From positions 17,408 to 81,407 of the forward strand of contig CANQGT010000007.1 of assembly GCA_947623505.1 (NCBI GenBank): a DNA stretch of 64,000 bases, read 5' to 3'. Within the stretch, counting starts at the first letter, position 1, and each line of letters starts with the position of its first letter. The position numbers were made by a program, and so were the translations under genes. Below are positions 62,355 through 64,000 of this stretch, one piece after another. The stretch comes from an uncultured Clostridia bacterium. Its GTDB lineage: Bacteria > Bacillota > Clostridia > Oscillospirales > Acutalibacteraceae. The notes below the pieces were generated by a model, which was given only the letters and a program-made list of their open reading frames with translations, ran no database searches and was not told the origin of the DNA.

Positions 62355-62612
62355 GGCTCACCTGTGTAAGGGGAGCTGTCTGCATTTATGCAGACTGAGG
62401 GGTTGGTTAGTTACAATAACGTCATTGTAACAAAACACTACAACCCTTCCGTTTCGCTGACGCTCAACACCTTCCCTTGCACAGGTGAGGCAATAAGGAT
62501 TATCGTATGCACAACCCTCCGCCTCACATACGTTTGGCACCTCCCCTTACACAGGTGAGGCTGAGAGAGGAGAAGAATATTTGCTTACCACAGCCTTACA
62601 CAGGTGAGGCAA
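62355..62612 (+). repeat. Copy and fragments of the interspersed repeat
   Basis: A near-full copy at 62355-62490 (GGCTCACCTGTGTAAGGGGA ... CCTTCCCTTGCACAGGTGAG), then two truncated right ends (about 62533-62560 and 62590-62610), with GGCAATAAGGATTATCGTAT between, also found in the 36.2-kb copy. The 670-base gap between the surface protein and the recombinase holds these repeats, the operator-promoter and A+T-rich DNA; no gene is seen. Confidence 0.75.
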
Positions 62613-62628
62613 TACGGTGGAAAACATA

Positions 62629-62659
62629 CAAAAAGCCCCTTGCTTGTTGCAAGGAGCTT
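62629..62659 (-). terminator. Terminator of the serine recombinase gene
   Basis: AAGCTCCTTGC/GCAAGGGGCTT with a five-base loop, then a T tract on the minus strand (62634-62629), 38 bases after the recombinase stop. Confidence 0.8.
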
Positions 62660-62696
62660 AATGTTTGGTGGCTCACGAGGGCGAACCATTAAACCC

Positions 62697-64000
62697 CTAT
62701 GCAACTTTTAATTCGTTCGCTTCAGCATAATTTTTAATAAAGCCAACTTTATATCTAATGCTGATGCGTTCGGCTGCACCTGTTTCCTTTACATACACTT
62801 TATCAATGATTGAGGCAAAATCGGAAGCAGTCGGAGATTTACAATTTCTTATTTCGATAAGAGTATTTATCCAACTTCTCACATAAGACTCGCTTATGCT
62901 CGTCTTTTTTATGATTTTATCACAAGAATCTATCATTTGCAATAATTCATCAAGCTCTTTATCATATTTTTCACTCATTATTGAAAACATTTGCTTTGTT
63001 ATTACATTGTTAATTTTATCATTATATAGATCATCCATAGTTCTCTCGATCATTTTCACTCGGCTTTTATATTTAATCATTTTATTTTTAGCACTATTGG
63101 ACTCTCTTAGATTGTTTCTAAGAATATTTTGCATTATGTTTTTGAAAAACAGATTTTTGTTTTTGTAATAATCTCTGACGATTTCGGCTATATCTTCATT
63201 TATTAGCTCAAGCAATTGCTCTTCCCTTATAAAGTGCGAAGAACAAGTAGAGCTACCTGAATTGTTGTATTTGGCACAGCGATAACAGCGCTTGTTGTGT
63301 TTTATAGTTGCGGCAAGCTTCCCACCGCAATCGTTACAAACAAGCAAGCCCGAAAAGAGAATAGGTAGTCTTTCTCCCGATTTTCTTTTGCGGTTTCTGT
63401 GCTGATCGCTATTTAGCGCCTGTTCGGTCGCAATTCTTAAATTCTCATCAATTATGGCTTCGTGAGTACCATATACAACGATCTGCTCTTTCTTATCAAC
63501 AAATCGTCTTTGCTTTAGTTTATATGATACATTTTCGCGTTTGTGCTGTACCATATTGCCAAAATAAACCTCATTTTTTAAAATTTCGTATATTGAATGT
63601 GAAGTCCACGCCGAGCCCTTATATTCTTTACCTAATTTTTGACACCTATAAGTCATTGGGGAAAGGATATTATTCTTGTTTAAATTCTCGGCTATTTCTC
63701 TGCCGCTTTTGCCCTTTGAAAATTCAATAAAAATATGCTTCACAACCTCTGCCGCCTCTTTATCAACGATCAATTTGTGTTTGTCAAGAGGTGACTTGCT
63801 ATATCCGTATGGAGCATATGAGCCAACAAACAGTCCTTGCTTTGCAGATGCCTTGAGAGAGCTGCGGATCTTTTTGGATATGTCTTTTACATAGTATTCG
63901 TTGAACAGCAGCTTAAAGTCTGCAAGGGTACTCCATATCGCACTTTCGCTGCCGCAGCAGCTTGTCCGATATATGTATCCTTTGCCCTTATACGTAATCA
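62697..64000 (-). CDS. Large serine recombinase, N-terminal part outside the window
   Basis: At least 434 residues are present in one frame with the 5' end beyond base 64000. Visible parts: LLFNEYYVKDISKKIRSSLK and GSYAPYGYSKSPLDKHKLIV, the end of the resolvase and start of the recombinase domain (DNA-binding, from about 40 to 140 of the visible part); the zinc ribbon CNDCGGKL and CAKYNNSGSSTC; then a coiled coil (KYKSRVKMIERTMDDLYND) and a C-terminal domain. The catalytic Ser lies outside. Such enzymes integrate phages or Tn4451/Tn5397-type elements at short core sites. The A+T-rich composition differs from the nearby genes and suggests transfer. A mobile element probably extends to the right. 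Confidence 0.9.
   Translation of the reverse strand, partial: ITYKGKGYIYRTSCCGSESAIWSTLADFKLLFNEYYVKDISKKIRSSLKASAKQGLFVGSYAPYGYSKSPLDKHKLIVDKEAAEVVKHIFIEFSKGKSGREIAENLNKNNILSPMTYRCQKLGKEYKGSAWTSHSIYEILKNEVYFGNMVQHKRENVSYKLKQRRFVDKKEQIVVYGTHEAIIDENLRIATEQALNSDQHRNRKRKSGERLPILFSGLLVCNDCGGKLAATIKHNKRCYRCAKYNNSGSSTCSSHFIREEQLLELINEDIAEIVRDYYKNKNLFFKNIMQNILRNNLRESNSAKNKMIKYKSRVKMIERTMDDLYNDKINNVITKQMFSIMSEKYDKELDELLQMIDSCDKIIKKTSISESYVRSWINTLIEIRNCKSPTASDFASIIDKVYVKETGAAERISIRYKVGFIKNYAEANELKVA

Noticed and set aside
62660..62690. TGGTGGCTCACGAGGGCGAACC, like the reverse of a tRNA 3' end, as an attachment site
   Set aside because: The T-loop does not fit tRNA and no second copy is in the window.

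Overview
The window looks like chromosomal DNA of an endospore-forming, low-to-mid-GC Clostridia species, most likely a gut Oscillospiraceae/Ruminococcaceae relative; the species cannot be named from this alone. The grounds are: sporulation genes (spoIIGA-sigE, a SpoIVFB-type M50 protease), an IspH-ribosomal S1 fusion, the SCIFF ribosomal peptide with its radical SAM maturase, paired TIGR03960/TIGR03936-type radical SAM proteins, a dockerin-bearing secreted protein, and a short 'GGCTCTCCTGTGTAAGGGGAGC'-type intergenic repeat of a kind I associate with gut Clostridia.

Layout. 0-12.6 kb (all minus strand): start of rbgA, rplS with a probable L19 leader, two radical SAM-associated proteins, an M50 protease, ruvX, a class A penicillin-binding protein, a DEDDh exonuclease, secG, and a divergent type II topoisomerase pair. 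12.6-13.1 kb: intergenic repeats. 13.1-17.5 kb: operon DUF1858-trmK-nif3-rqcH-ispD-ispF. 17.7-19.4 kb: a membrane acyltransferase and a DUF4364 protein on plus. 19.4-26.2 kb: cmk-plsC-ispH/S1, a flavoprotein and an ABC-F ATPase on minus. 26.3-30.9 kb: manA, a DUF378 protein, spoIIGA-sigE (minus), and an ECF sigma/membrane/secreted protein cluster. 30.9-31.8 kb: three 205-bp tandem units, each carrying the 3' end of the adjacent tRNA-Leu. 32-35.5 kb: a membrane protein, an Orn/Lys/Arg decarboxylase-type enzyme, and the SCIFF peptide gene with its maturase. 35.6-39.5 kb: repeats and a dockerin protein. 39.6-41.8 kb: a PadR regulator with a flavoprotein-SCP2-membrane fusion. 42-49 kb: operon rnj-rplI-dnaB-tilS-ftsH. 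49-51.7 kb: rnhA, a hairpin-rich gap, a TM protein and a ROK kinase. 51.7-56.1 kb: operon dat-alr-fliB-like-GH30. 56.1-62.7 kb: repeats and a 1771-residue cysteine-repeat surface protein. 62.7-64 kb: a large serine recombinase running off the edge.

How it works together. Most of the window is housekeeping: isoprenoid synthesis (ispD, ispF, ispH), translation and ribosome quality control (rplS, rplI, rqcH, trmK, tilS, tRNA-Leu, S1), replication and RNA turnover (dnaB, topoisomerase, rnhA, rnj), and the envelope (PBP1A, plsC, dat, alr). Many genes overlap by 1-14 bases in co-transcribed runs. The accessory parts are the SCIFF locus, the ECF sigma locus, the two surface proteins, the PadR locus, the repeats and the recombinase.

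The most interesting signals are two. First, a SCIFF precursor has Ser at both positions (32 and 37) that I recall forming the thioether cross-link. Second, a tRNA-Leu is followed by three 205-bp units, each ending in the tRNA's own 3' sequence plus a terminator, an arrangement that resembles the E. coli tyrT repeats. Several promoters carry clear palindromic operators (PadR, topoisomerase, cysteine-repeat protein). All promoter, terminator and function calls come from reading the sequence by eye; no database search was run.
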